Shown: positions 17,694 through 26,663, counted from the stretch's first letter. The stretch is DNA of 64,000 nucleotides from Herbihabitans rhizosphaerae (GCF_004216555.1 NZ_SGWQ01000001.1:62001-126000); one strand, 5' to 3'. Notes: generated from the sequence alone by a model not told the origin. Made by a program: numbers and translations.

Positions 17694-17783
17694 GCCCACG
17701 CCTCGTACGGTACCCCGACCAACTTGGACCACCCCACTGCGAAACGCACTCGCACAGCCGAACGACGAGGTGCCACCCGAAGC

Positions 17784-17934
17784 TTGACAATCACACCAGC
17801 ACCCGTCCGCGTACTTTAGCCCGCTAAAGTACACAGGCCACGGAGAAAACCCAGGTCAGCCGAGATCAACAGGGGCTCCGAAACGTGAGGGTGGTCCACG
17901 TAAGGCCGTGCGCGGTGTTGCGGTCACACTCACG
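17784..17934 (+). repeat. 151-nt dispersed structured element, copy 1
   Basis: Starts with TTGACA, 22 nt, then the palindrome GTACTTTAGC/GCTAAAGTAC (17811-17832), a conserved CAGGTCAG..GAGATCAACA block, and a terminal inverted repeat CGTGAGGGTG (17884-17893) / CACACTCACG (17925-17934). Aligns without gaps to copies at 24991 and 55771. It lies between adnA (stop 30 nt away) and the small gene ahead of adnB; the rest of the 270-bp gap holds nothing else recognisable. Confidence 0.88.
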
Positions 17935-17963
17935 AACCGACGCGGATCGGTTGTATACGACTG

Positions 17964-20900
17964 TCACTCGGGTACCTGGCGGCCGGTGGGGTGCAGGGGG
18001 CAGCTGGTGCGCGCGGGGCAGCGGTCGCAGTCGGAGTTCTCCCGGGCGGCGTATTCGGGGCCGGCGCTGGACGCGGCGGCGTCGCGCACGACGTCCAGCC
18101 ACATCCGTCCCGTGTCGGCGTCCAGCGGCGGCTGCACCCGCTCGGCCGCACCCGTCTTCTTGTCCTTCTTGGACACGTACAGCAATCGCGCGCCGCCCGG
18201 CTGCTGATCCAGCCCGAGCGACGTGAACGCGCCGTAGGCCGCCGCCAATTGGTACACCGCGAGCTGCGGGTGCGCCTCGGCGTCCTTCTTGGTCACCGGC
18301 GACTTGCCGGACTTGATGTCCACGACCACCGGCCGACCGTCCGCGTCGCGCTCCAGCCGGTCCACCCGCCCACGCAGGGTCACCGGCGGATCAGTTGGCA
18401 GCTCAACGGAAACGTCCCGCTCGATGTCCACTTGGGACAGTTCACCGCGCGAGGAGGCAAGCCACGACGTGAACGTCTCCAGCATCGCGTAGATCCGCTG
18501 CTTCTCCCGCCGAGAAAACCACGGCGCACCGGCGTCCACCGCCGCCCACGCCTTGTCCAGCTCGACCCGCAGCACCTCGGCGTCCGCGCCCTCGGCCGCC
18601 GCCTGCGCCAGCGCGTGCACCAACATGCCGGTGACCGACGGCAGCTCGGCCGGGTCCGCTCCCCCGTGCCGCTCGATCATCCAGCGCAGCGGGCACTTCG
18701 CCAGAACCTCCACTGTGGACGGTGACACGGCGATCGGTGCGTCCAGCGCGCGCAGCGCCTCCACACTCGACGCGTCCACCAATCCGTACCACTCGTCCGG
18801 GTGCGCACCCGGCACCCCGGCGTCGGCCAGCCGCGCGAGCTGCCGCGCCGCGAGCCGCCGCCGCGCCGGATCGGCCTTGCCGTCGCATGCCGCCCGCCGC
18901 AGGTCCCCCACCAGATCGGCGAGCACCAGCGCGCGTCCGGGCCGCGCCACCGCGATCCGGTCCGCGAGATCGTCACCCGCTTCGGCGCCCGCCAGTTCGT
19001 CGAGGAACCGGGACGGCTGCTCCTCCTCGCCCCGCACCGCGCTGACCAGCAGCCGCCGCCGCGCCCGGCTCGCCGCGACCAGCAGCAACCGGCGCTCCTC
19101 GGCGAGCAGCGGCGCGGTCTGCGACACGGCGGTCAGCGGTCCACTGTCCACTCCGGACAGATCGTCCACGAGTTGCTCGACGCCGAGCAGCGTGCCGCGC
19201 AGCCGCAGGTCCGGCCAGCTGCCCTCCTGCACGCCCGGCACGGCCACGACCGTCCACTCGCGACCGGCCGCCGCGTGCGCGGTGAGCAGTGCGACGGCGT
19301 CACCGGTGGGCGCGGACTGGGCCAGCGAGTCGCCCGCGATGTGTTGTGCGGCAAGGTAATCGGCGAATCCGGCGACGCTGGTGCCGGGCAGCCGGTCGAC
19401 GTAGCGCTCGGCCGCGTGGAACAGCGCCACCACCGCGTCCAGGTCGCGATCGGCCTTCGCGCCGAGCGGCCCGCCGCGCGCGGACTGTGCCACCCACCGC
19501 CGCTCCAGCCCGCTGGCCTGCCACACCCGCCAGAGCACCATCTCCACGCCGGCACCGTCGGCGATCGCCTCGCGGGCGGTGCGCAGCAGGTCGACCAGCC
19601 GCCGCGCGGGCCCCGCCTCGGAGTCCGCCAAGGCCACCAGTTTGTCCTCTGTGGACAGAACTTCGACGAGCAGCTCGTCGCTGGGCCGATCGCCGCCGGC
19701 GGCCAGCTCCAGCCGCCGCAGGCCGCGTCGCAGCCGGCGCAAAGCGATCGGGTCGGCGCCGCCGAGCGGAGAGGTCAGCAGCATCGCCGCGGTCGACGCG
19801 TCCACAGTGGACGGTTCGGCGGCGCAGCGCAGCAATTCGAGCAGCGGGCGCACGGAGGGTTGGCGTGCAAGCGGAAGCTCGTCGTCCGGGATCGCGACCG
19901 GCACCCCGGCGGCGGCCAGCGCGCGGTGCAACACGGGGATCGACCGGTTCGCCGAGCGCACCAGTACGGCCATATCCGACCACGGCACCTCGTCGAACAA
20001 GTGCGCCCGCCGGAGCTGGTCGGCCACCCACGCCGCCTCGGCCGCGGGCGACGGGTGCAGGTGCAGCGCGACCGCTCCCGGCGGCCCGTCGGTGTCGTCC
20101 CGGGTGAGCACCCGGCCGGCCCCCGAACCGGGCAGCCGGGCGGCGAGCCGCTGGACGGCGGTCTGGATCTCCGGCCGCATCCGGTGCGACACGCCCAGCA
20201 CCACGGTGTGCTCGCCGGCCGGGTCCGCGTCGGCGAGCAGGGAAGGGTCCGCGCCCCGGAACGAGAACACCGCTTGGTCGGGATCCCCCGCCAGGGTGAA
20301 CTCCTCCGCGCCTTCGCCGAGCGCCACCAAAAGCCTGTACTGCAACGGATCCAGGTGCTGCGCGTCGTCCACGAACAGGTGCCGCACGCGCGCCCGCTCG
20401 GTGGCCAGCAGCCGCTCGTCGGTGGCGAACGCGAGCAGCGCGGAGGCGACCAGCTCGGCGGCGTCCAGCGCGGGTGCCGCCGCCTGTGCCGCCGCGCTCT
20501 GGCCGGCGCCCTGCAGCAGCGTCACCTCCTCGTACTGCCGCCAGAACACGCCGGCGGCCACCCACTCGTCGCGCTTGCGCCGTTTGCCCAGCTTGACCAG
20601 GTCCTCCGGCCCGAGCCCCCGTTCGGCCGCGCGCAGCAGCAGGTCGCGCACCTCGGCGGCGAACCCGGGCAGCGGGAGCGCCGCACGCAGCCGGCTCGGC
20701 CAGTCCCCGGCGTCCCCATCAAGACCACCGTCCAGGTCACCGGCCAGCAGGTCGCGGATCATCGTGTCCTGCTCGGGGCCGGACAGCAGGCGCGGACTCG
20801 GCTCGCCGTTCAGCGTCGCCTGCGAGCGGAGCACGGCGAACGCGTAGGAGTGCACGGTGCGCACCAGCGGCTCGCGCACCGTGCGCGGCAGGCTCCCGGC

Positions 20901-21194
20901 GGGGGCGTCGGTCGAGGTCAGCAGCGCGGTGATGCGCGCGCGCATGGCGACGGCGGCGCGCCGGGAGTGGGTGAGCACCAGAACGTTCTCCGGATCGGCG
21001 CCACCGTGCAGGATCCGCTCCGCGGCCACCTCGGCGAGCAGCGTGGTCTTGCCGCTGCCGGGACCACCGAGCACACGGGTGAACGGCCGCCCGCCGGACA
21101 GCACCGCCTCGGCCGCGTCGTCCCACCGGGGACGCGCGCGCCGTGCCGGTTTCCGCCGCACCAGCTGGGGCGCCGGGGTCGTGTTCGGGCCCAC
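17964..21194 (-). CDS. adnA: ATP-dependent helicase-nuclease subunit AdnA-like
   Basis: 1076 residues from the GTG at 21194 (M. tuberculosis AdnA, Rv3202c, is about 1055). Walker A VLGGPGSGKTTLLAEV near residue 42; Walker B HLFVDDAQHLDPLQ; FTLAGDPDQAVFSFRGADP; helicase motif LLTAHAAAGREWTVVAVPG. The C-terminal nuclease has VVDIKSGKSPVTKKD and QLAVYQLAAAYG. Cysteines at KCPLRWMIERH and CDRCPARTSCPLH form the arrangement of an AddB/Cas4-like iron-sulfur clasp (inference from spacing). Works with AdnB in DNA end resection. It carries one exact and two single-mismatch copies of the GTCCACWGTGGAC motif. Divergent from the LipV-like gene. Confidence 0.92.
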   Translation of the reverse strand: MGPNTTPAPQLVRRKPARRARPRWDDAAEAVLSGGRPFTRVLGGPGSGKTTLLAEVAAERILHGGADPENVLVLTHSRRAAVAMRARITALLTSTDAPAGSLPRTVREPLVRTVHSYAFAVLRSQATLNGEPSPRLLSGPEQDTMIRDLLAGDLDGGLDGDAGDWPSRLRAALPLPGFAAEVRDLLLRAAERGLGPEDLVKLGKRRKRDEWVAAGVFWRQYEEVTLLQGAGQSAAAQAAAPALDAAELVASALLAFATDERLLATERARVRHLFVDDAQHLDPLQYRLLVALGEGAEEFTLAGDPDQAVFSFRGADPSLLADADPAGEHTVVLGVSHRMRPEIQTAVQRLAARLPGSGAGRVLTRDDTDGPPGAVALHLHPSPAAEAAWVADQLRRAHLFDEVPWSDMAVLVRSANRSIPVLHRALAAAGVPVAIPDDELPLARQPSVRPLLELLRCAAEPSTVDASTAAMLLTSPLGGADPIALRRLRRGLRRLELAAGGDRPSDELLVEVLSTEDKLVALADSEAGPARRLVDLLRTAREAIADGAGVEMVLWRVWQASGLERRWVAQSARGGPLGAKADRDLDAVVALFHAAERYVDRLPGTSVAGFADYLAAQHIAGDSLAQSAPTGDAVALLTAHAAAGREWTVVAVPGVQEGSWPDLRLRGTLLGVEQLVDDLSGVDSGPLTAVSQTAPLLAEERRLLLVAASRARRRLLVSAVRGEEEQPSRFLDELAGAEAGDDLADRIAVARPGRALVLADLVGDLRRAACDGKADPARRRLAARQLARLADAGVPGAHPDEWYGLVDASSVEALRALDAPIAVSPSTVEVLAKCPLRWMIERHGGADPAELPSVTGMLVHALAQAAAEGADAEVLRVELDKAWAAVDAGAPWFSRREKQRIYAMLETFTSWLASSRGELSQVDIERDVSVELPTDPPVTLRGRVDRLERDADGRPVVVDIKSGKSPVTKKDAEAHPQLAVYQLAAAYGAFTSLGLDQQPGGARLLYVSKKDKKTGAAERVQPPLDADTGRMWLDVVRDAAASSAGPEYAARENSDCDRCPARTSCPLHPTGRQVPE

Positions 21195-21262
21195 GCTGCG
21201 ATGGAACCATGCCGGTACGACGAGAACCTGACCGACCCGCCAATGGATGCGATGATTCTGGT

Positions 21263-22030
21263 GTGCCCCAACCCCTGCATGTTCACGAATACGGCCGCGC
21301 TGACGGTGAGGTGTTACTCCTACTGCACGGCGTGCACGGACACGGTGCGCGCTGGCGGCGGCTCGCCGAGTCCCGGTTGACCGATTTCCGCGTACTGGCA
21401 CCGGATCTGCGCGGCCACGGCCAGTCGCCTAAGGAACCGCCGTGGACCCTGGAGCAGCACGCGGCCGACCTGCTCGCGGTGATCGAGTCACAATCGGCCG
21501 ATCGGGTGACAGTGGTGGGTCACTCGTTCGGCGGAGTCGTCGCGGTGCACCTCGCTTTGCTTGCCCCGCAACGGGTTTCCGGCCTGGTGCTGCTCGATCC
21601 GGCGATCCATGTGCCGGCGTCGGACGCGCTGAAGAACGCCGAGGGCGCCTGGCGCTCGTTCGCCACCCGGGAGGAGGCGGCCGCCGAGCAGCGCGGGAGC
21701 TGGCCGGACGTGGCCGATGAGGTGATCGAGGACGAGTTGGACGCCAACCTGGTGCGCGACGGTGACGCGTGGCGGCCGAGGTACAGCCCGGCGGCGATGG
21801 CTGGCGCGTGGAGCGAGATGTGCCGGGCGCCCGCGCTGCCGCCGCAGGGTGTGCGCACGCTGCTGGTGCCGGCGCTGCGGGAGGAGTTCGTGCCGCCGGA
21901 GTACGTGCGGGCGTGCCGCTACGCTCTGGGCGACGACTTCGAGGCGGCCGGCCTGAACTGCGGTCACATGCAGTATCTGGAGCGGCCGGACGACGTCGCC
22001 GAGTTGATCGTGTCGTTCGCCGGGGGCTGA
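21263..22030 (+). CDS. Alpha/beta hydrolase (LipV-like)
   Basis: 255 residues from the GTG at 21263. Oxyanion segment LLLLHGVHGHG, nucleophile elbow VGHSFGG, acid in the later strands (LVPALREEF region) and catalytic His in GLNCGHMQYLERP. Position next to adnA and followed by an alkyltransferase-like gene matches Rv3203 (lipV) of M. tuberculosis. LipV has lipase/esterase activity (established for Rv3203); the substrate here is not known. The start is not certain: no strong ribosome site precedes it and upstream in-frame codons overlap adnA on the other strand. Confidence 0.85.
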   Translation: MPQPLHVHEYGRADGEVLLLLHGVHGHGARWRRLAESRLTDFRVLAPDLRGHGQSPKEPPWTLEQHAADLLAVIESQSADRVTVVGHSFGGVVAVHLALLAPQRVSGLVLLDPAIHVPASDALKNAEGAWRSFATREEAAAEQRGSWPDVADEVIEDELDANLVRDGDAWRPRYSPAAMAGAWSEMCRAPALPPQGVRTLLVPALREEFVPPEYVRACRYALGDDFEAAGLNCGHMQYLERPDDVAELIVSFAGG

Positions 22031-22033
22031 GAC

Positions 22034-22327
22034 GTGAACGAGGAGATGCTGGAGCGGGTGCGCGAGATCGTCGCGTCGATCCCGCCGGGCAAGGTGGCGA
22101 CCTACGGTGACATCGCGGCCATGGCGGGCGCGTCGACTCCCCGGTTGATCGGGCGGATCCTGGCCGAGGACGGCCACGACATCCCCTGGTACCGGGTGCT
22201 CCGCGCGAACGGCACGCCGGCACCGCACATCGCCCGCCGTCAGCTCGAACTGCTGCGCACGGAAGGCGTGCTGGCCGACCGCGACAAGATCAACTTGCGC
22301 ACCTACCGGTGGCACCCCAACGTGTGA
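22034..22327 (+). CDS. Alkyltransferase-like protein (ATL, MGMT homolog without the active cysteine)
   Basis: 97 residues, the size of a lone MGMT C-terminal DNA-binding domain. IPPGKVATYGDIAAMAGAS is the canonical beginning, with the Arg finger region TPRLIGRIL. Where MGMT enzymes have PCHRV the sequence is PWYRV: the alkyl-acceptor Cys is Trp, as in ATL proteins. ATLs bind O6-alkylguanine, do not repair it, and hand it to nucleotide excision repair (established). Three bases after the LipV-like stop, so co-transcribed. GTG start at 22034. Equivalent in position to Rv3204. Confidence 0.92.
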   Translation: MNEEMLERVREIVASIPPGKVATYGDIAAMAGASTPRLIGRILAEDGHDIPWYRVLRANGTPAPHIARRQLELLRTEGVLADRDKINLRTYRWHPNV

Positions 22328-22402
22328 TCCACGCGGTGAAAGGGATCTGAAAGCCGCGCTCGCTACCGTCGCTGTCACCTGACAGCGCGAGGAGAGGGCA
22401 GC

Positions 22403-23608
22403 GTGGGATTCGACGTAGAACCGAAGGAACTGGGCGGCTACGCCGAGATGCTGGACGCGCTCGGCGACCCGCTCACCGAGGCGAAGGACCACCTCAACGC
22501 CCACGTCCAGGTTTACGCGCTGACCGGAATTCTCGGCGGCGCGGTCGCGGAGGCGCTCGACAAGGAGTGCAGCGAGATCGGCCTGCACGTCTCCAACGCG
22601 GCGTTCTCGCTGGGCGATACCGCGGGGAAGCTGCGCCTGTCGGCGTGGCAGTACGCCAAGGACGAGACAAACGCCGAGATCAAGTTCAAACCCAACCGGC
22701 CCGGTGACCCAGAGCCGCTGCCCGACTCGGTCAAATACCCCCTCGACCACTACCCGAAGCTGCCGAAGCCGGAATCGGCGCGGGCCTCGTTGGAGGAGGT
22801 CGCCGGCGACATCGACGGCATCACCGGAATCGTCGACGCGATCCTCAGCGTCGCCGCCGACAAGAGCGCGCTGACCATCATCATCTCGGACGTCCTGTGC
22901 GACTGGCAGATCCTGGACCGCGCCGGAATCGCGCTCGAGGACGCCGGAAACCGGGTCGACCACGTCAAGGCCGACATGGAACAGGGCCTCGCCAAGGTTC
23001 TCCAGCATTGGAAGGGCGGCGCGGCCGACACGTTCGCCGCGCACATGGAACGGCGTATCGCTGGGCTCGGCGACATCGCGGCCTCGGCACGAATTATCGG
23101 CGAGGCATATCAGATCGGCGCGCTGCTGATCGAAATGGCCGCGAAGAGGCTCGTTTCCGGAATCAACAAGGTCGTCGTGAACCTCGTCGGGGACAGCTTC
23201 TTCAGCGTCGTCATAAAGGGCCTCAAACGCCTCATCCCGGTCATCGGCCAGCTCCTCACCGCCAACGACGCCAAGAACGCTGTCCGGGTGATCGGGCAAC
23301 TGGTGACCAGCATCGAGACGTTCCTGCGCGACGTGGTCAACAAGCTGACCGAGATGCAGTTCGCGAAGATGGTCGGGAAGGAGTCGGCGGAACGAGTGGT
23401 CGGCACGGTCGACTCGCTGGCCGAGACGGCGGTGAAGTTCGGCGAAGGCGCCGTGATCGCGGCCGACAAGGCCTGGGACGCGGTGGAAATGCGCCGCGAC
23501 GCCGAACGACTCGCCACCAGCCCGAACGACATCGAGAAAATGCCAGAGTGGGGGGACTACCAGGGAGCCGGTGCCACGAAGAGCGAGCGGAGCCGGGAGT
23601 CGAAATGA
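22403..23608 (+). CDS. Large WXG100-like protein, probable type VII secretion substrate
   Basis: 401 residues, GTG start at 22403 with GGAGAGG eight bases ahead. A first helical domain (about 1-80) is followed by a Pro-rich linker (KFKPNRPGDPEPLP) and a second helical domain holding the WxG turn LQHWKGGAADTFAAH near residue 200. Further amphipathic helices follow, then a charged tail. This double-domain design resembles ESX/WXG substrates of Pseudonocardiaceae; no enzymatic motif. Overlaps by ATGA the next small acidic gene, suggesting a substrate-partner pair. No secretion machinery lies nearby. Confidence 0.65.
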   Translation: MGFDVEPKELGGYAEMLDALGDPLTEAKDHLNAHVQVYALTGILGGAVAEALDKECSEIGLHVSNAAFSLGDTAGKLRLSAWQYAKDETNAEIKFKPNRPGDPEPLPDSVKYPLDHYPKLPKPESARASLEEVAGDIDGITGIVDAILSVAADKSALTIIISDVLCDWQILDRAGIALEDAGNRVDHVKADMEQGLAKVLQHWKGGAADTFAAHMERRIAGLGDIAASARIIGEAYQIGALLIEMAAKRLVSGINKVVVNLVGDSFFSVVIKGLKRLIPVIGQLLTANDAKNAVRVIGQLVTSIETFLRDVVNKLTEMQFAKMVGKESAERVVGTVDSLAETAVKFGEGAVIAADKAWDAVEMRRDAERLATSPNDIEKMPEWGDYQGAGATKSERSRESK

Positions 23609-23844
23609 GTGTGGACGAGGTTTCCCAGGAACTGCGCCAGTTTCGCGACAACGCGATCACCGATCTCGCCAGAATCGGCCACGAGTTCGAAGAACAGCTC
23701 GATGCGTTCAGGGACGAGACGGCCGGCTCTCGGGAACGCGCCGAGGAATGGCAGCGCGAGCACTCCGAGCCGAAGAAGGGCAGCGCTCGGGAAGAACAGG
23801 AGGACGACGACGACTATTTCGAGTCGTTCTCGGCGACCGAGTAG
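23605..23844 (+). CDS. Small acidic protein coupled to the WXG-like gene
   Basis: 79 residues; the ATG at 23605 overlaps the upstream stop (ATGA). N-terminal amphipathic helix MSVDEVSQELRQFRDNAITDLARI, charged middle, and a strongly acidic end with EDDDDYFESF. Coiled-coil-like heptads are visible at 5-40. No family recognised. The coupling and helical form suggest it pairs with the WXG-like protein as a partner or chaperone (inference). Confidence 0.7.
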   Translation: MSVDEVSQELRQFRDNAITDLARIGHEFEEQLDAFRDETAGSRERAEEWQREHSEPKKGSAREEQEDDDDYFESFSATE

Positions 23845-23865
23845 TCGTCGTCCTCCTGGTGAGCG

Positions 23866-24855
23866 TCAGACCTCTTCGTCGGCCGAGGTGCGGTGCGCGA
23901 TGTGCTCGGCGGGAATCTGACCGAGCCGGCCGGCCTGGAAATCCTCGATCGCGGTGACGATCTCCTCGCGGGTGTTCATCACGAACGGCCCGTAGCGCGC
24001 GACCGGTTCGTTGATCGGTTGGCCGCCGACGATCAGCACCTCCCACCCGCTCGGCGAGTTGGCCGGCTGCCGGTCGTCGGCGCGCAGGCTGATCGCCCCG
24101 CCCTGACCGAACACGCCGAGGTGCCCCTCGGGAAGCGGCCGGCGTTCCTGGCCGATCGTGCCGGAGCCGGACAGCACGTACGCCATCGCGTTGAAGTGCT
24201 CCGGCCACGGCGTGGCCAGCCGCGCGCCCGGGCTGAGCGTGGCGTGCAGGTAGGTGATCGGCGTGTAGGTCGAGCCCGGTCCGTCGTGCCCGTCCAACGA
24301 GCCGGCGATGATCCGCACCAGCGCGCCGCCGTCGTCGCTGGACAGCAGGGTCGCGTCGCCCGCCTCGATGTCCTGATACCTCGGCGTGACCAGCTTCAGC
24401 GTGCGCGGCAGGTTCACCCACAACTGCGCGGCGTGGAACAACCCGCCCTTAGCCACCATGTCCTGTGGTGGCACCTCGTTGTGCAGGATCCCAGCACCTG
24501 CGGTCATCCACTGAGTGGCGCCGTCCGTGATCAGTCCACCGCCGCCGATCGAGTCGGTGTGCTCGACCGCGCCGTCGATGACGTAAGTGACGGTCTCGAA
24601 GCCGCGGTGCGGGTGCCAGGGCGCGCCCTTGGCCTCCCCGGGCGCGTACTCCACCGCGCCAAGATGGTCGAGCAGCAGGAACGGGTCGGCGTCGTCCAGG
24701 TCCAGGCTGGGGAACGGCCTGCGGACCTGAAACCCCTCTCCCTCAAGGAATTTCTGCGCCTTGACCACGCCGCGAACCGGGCGCCAGTCGGTCTCGGCGG
24801 CGGGCAGCTCCGGCAGGCGGGGCAAGGTCAGCGTGTCAGCCGTGACAGCAGGCAT
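23866..24855 (-). CDS. Pirin-family protein
   Basis: 329 residues. Pirin N-terminal cupin with the metal-binding set HPHRGFETVTYVIDGAVEHTDS (His, His, Glu region) and LHNEVP, then a second cupin domain containing VLSGSGTIG and a PFVMNTREEI stretch common to bacterial pirins. Some bacterial pirins have quercetinase activity or act as redox-sensitive regulators (established); which applies here is unknown. GAGGAGG stands five bases before the ATG at 24855. Its upstream region carries a direct repeat and copy 2 of the 151-nt element. Confidence 0.92.
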   Translation of the reverse strand: MPAVTADTLTLPRLPELPAAETDWRPVRGVVKAQKFLEGEGFQVRRPFPSLDLDDADPFLLLDHLGAVEYAPGEAKGAPWHPHRGFETVTYVIDGAVEHTDSIGGGGLITDGATQWMTAGAGILHNEVPPQDMVAKGGLFHAAQLWVNLPRTLKLVTPRYQDIEAGDATLLSSDDGGALVRIIAGSLDGHDGPGSTYTPITYLHATLSPGARLATPWPEHFNAMAYVLSGSGTIGQERRPLPEGHLGVFGQGGAISLRADDRQPANSPSGWEVLIVGGQPINEPVARYGPFVMNTREEIVTAIEDFQAGRLGQIPAEHIAHRTSADEEV

Positions 24856-24902
24856 TTTGGCCTCCTCGAGCTCGATGGCCGCCGGTGTGACGACCGTACG
24901 CC

Positions 24903-24928
24903 ACCCTCAATGTTGTTGAACCCTCAAT
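24903..24928. promoter_or_regulatory. Direct repeat ahead of the pirin gene
   Basis: ACCCTCAAT occurs at 24903-24911 and again at 24920-24928 (17-nt period), 48-73 bases before the pirin start. A pair of direct boxes on nearly two helical turns could bind a regulator. Function inferred only from position. Confidence 0.35.
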
Positions 24929-24990
24929 TATTCCCTCCACGAACAGCCCCCGCACCAACCGCCGCCGAGCCACGCCCCGATGTCCGAAAC

Positions 24991-25141
24991 TTAACGACCG
25001 TTCCATTCATGTTCGGCGTACTTTAGCCCGCTAAAGTCCTCGAGCCACGAGGAAAGCGCAGGTCAGACGAGATCAACAAGTCGCGGAGAACGTGAAGGTG
25101 GTGCACGTTGGGCTGCGGACGGCGATGGGATCACACTCGCG
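24991..25141 (+). repeat. 151-nt dispersed structured element, copy 2
   Basis: TTAACG box, 22 nt, palindrome ACTTTAGC/GCTAAAGT (25020-25037), CAGGTCAGACGAGATCAACA-type block, and terminal repeat CGTGAAGGTG (25091-25100) / CACACTCGCG (25132-25141). Same length and order as the other copies. An internal hairpin AACGTG/CACGTT differs in bases from copies 1 and 3 but keeps pairing. Lies in the 340-bp divergent gap between the pirin and membrane-protein genes. Confidence 0.88.
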
Positions 25142-25195
25142 GCTCGAATCTGTGGGTTCCTTGGCCGCGATCGGGTTGCCCGATAGCGTGATCAC

Positions 25196-25762
25196 GTGCC
25201 ACGACGCGGGGCTCTCACGCAAGTTCTGTCGGTCTGGTTGGCCGGCTCACTGATGATGGGCACGGTCGCGGCGTTGATCGCGCCCAAGGTCCGCGATCCG
25301 CTGTTCCCGTTCCTCGGGCTCACCGTCGCGACGGTGTTGCTCGCGCTGCTCCTGGTGGCCGCGCTGTTCGGCGCGCTGGCGTTCATCGCGGGCGCGACCG
25401 ACGGCGTGTCCTGGCTCGGCGGCAACGTGCGCGCGGGCGTGCTGTGGATGATCGTGGTCGGCGTGGCCGGGCTTGCCGGCTGGGGATACGCCGCCACGGT
25501 GACATTCGGCGCCGAGTTCTCGACCAGCGCGCAGATCACGCTCGGCTATCTCGGCGGCGGCCTGCCGTTCGCGCTCGTGGCCTGCGTGCTGCTGCGGCCA
25601 GTCGCGCTGAACGTCGCCGCAATAGTCATGTCGGTCGTGCTGCTGGGAATCGGGTTCGCGCTGGTGGACTCCAGCGGCGAGCAGCAGTTCAACGCGCTGC
25701 AGTTGTACGCGTGGTACCTGCTCAGCCTGCTCGGTGGGCCGAACACCGCAGTGCCGATGTGA
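25196..25762 (+). CDS. Multi-pass membrane protein of unknown function
   Basis: 188 residues, GTG start at 25196. Five or so hydrophobic segments alternate with short loops (VWLAGSLMMGTVAALIAP; LTVATVLLALLLVAALFGALAFIAG; VLWMIVVGVAGLAGWGYA; GGGLPFALVACVLLRPVALNVAAIVMSVVLLGIGFALV). No catalytic or transport signature recognised. It stands alone, divergent from the pirin gene with a 151-nt element between them. Confidence 0.7.
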   Translation: MPRRGALTQVLSVWLAGSLMMGTVAALIAPKVRDPLFPFLGLTVATVLLALLLVAALFGALAFIAGATDGVSWLGGNVRAGVLWMIVVGVAGLAGWGYAATVTFGAEFSTSAQITLGYLGGGLPFALVACVLLRPVALNVAAIVMSVVLLGIGFALVDSSGEQQFNALQLYAWYLLSLLGGPNTAVPM

Positions 25763-25835
25763 GCTGCGCGAACGCGCCGCCAGGAACGGAAAACGTTGGC
25801 CCACAAGGATTCTTGCAACGGTGGGCGCCTTCTCA

Positions 25836-26663
25836 TCACGCGCCGTACAGATCATCGGCCAGTTGTGTGATCAATTCTACCGATTCGTCCGGCCCGAGAG
25901 CCTGCGTGCGCACGTGGTCGAACAGACGACGCGCATCGCGGATCGCCTCTTCCTTGTATTCGAGCTTGGCATTGTTGACGATCGGCGCAAACAGGATCTC
26001 AGGGCAGTCCGGGTACGGGTACTTGAGCAATGAGAAGTCGGAGCGCATACCACTGTGGCCGCCGCGCGCGAGCGGAATGACTTGCACGGTGATCGTGGAC
26101 AAGCTCGCCATCGTCACGATGTGCCGAAGCTGTTCGCCCATCACCTCAGGCCCACCCATGGGGATGCGCAGAGCGGTCTCGTCAATGAGCGCCACCAACT
26201 CCAACGGGCGCTCGACACTGACCAGCCGATCTGGACGTTTCAGCCGTTTGACGATTTGTACATCAATCTCCTCTGGGCTGTAGGGCGGGAAGGCAAGGGC
26301 GAACAATGCCCGCATGTAGGACTCGGTCTGCAGCAAGCCAGGCACGTACAACAGGTGCAGCTGATCCGTGGCATCGGCTTCTTCCTCAGCATCGACGTAG
26401 CCCAGCCCTCCGCCCTGGGCCTGCCGCACCGCACGCACCTCTTCGAGAATGTTCGGCAGCCTGCAGTCGTAGAGATCCATCATCGACCGCACGACGTTGA
26501 TATTCGGCTGCGTCTCGTCGCTCTCCCACCGTTGTAGCGCGCTCCTGCTCATATCGAGGTACTCGGCGGCCTCCTCGAGCGTCTTGTTCGCCGCCTCACG
26601 CATTTCGCGCAACTTCTTGCCGAACCGCCGCCTGCGGAACGGCACCGCCCCTTGCCCACTCAT
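25836..26663 (-). CDS. XRE-type regulator with DUF5753 domain
   Basis: 275 residues. Helix-turn-helix at about 10-70 (LREMREAANKTLEEAAEYLDMSRSALQRWESDE), then the DUF5753 sensor domain, recognised by LHLLYVPGLLQTESYMRALF, RLVSVERPLELVALIDETAL and the GGPEVMGEQLRHI strand. This architecture is very common in Streptomyces and Pseudonocardiaceae and is usually next to a small partner gene; the partner here is the broken gene at 26823-27225 on the other side. ATG at 26663 has GAGGGGAG just ahead. Signal sensed is unknown. Confidence 0.9.
   Translation of the reverse strand: MSGQGAVPFRRRRFGKKLREMREAANKTLEEAAEYLDMSRSALQRWESDETQPNINVVRSMMDLYDCRLPNILEEVRAVRQAQGGGLGYVDAEEEADATDQLHLLYVPGLLQTESYMRALFALAFPPYSPEEIDVQIVKRLKRPDRLVSVERPLELVALIDETALRIPMGGPEVMGEQLRHIVTMASLSTITVQVIPLARGGHSGMRSDFSLLKYPYPDCPEILFAPIVNNAKLEYKEEAIRDARRLFDHVRTQALGPDESVELITQLADDLYGA

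Noticed and set aside
17811-17832. Palindrome as a plain transcription terminator
   Set aside because: CTTTAGC/GCTAAAG could form a hairpin, but it lies inside a 151-nt element of fixed length with further conserved parts, so a bare terminator does not explain it.
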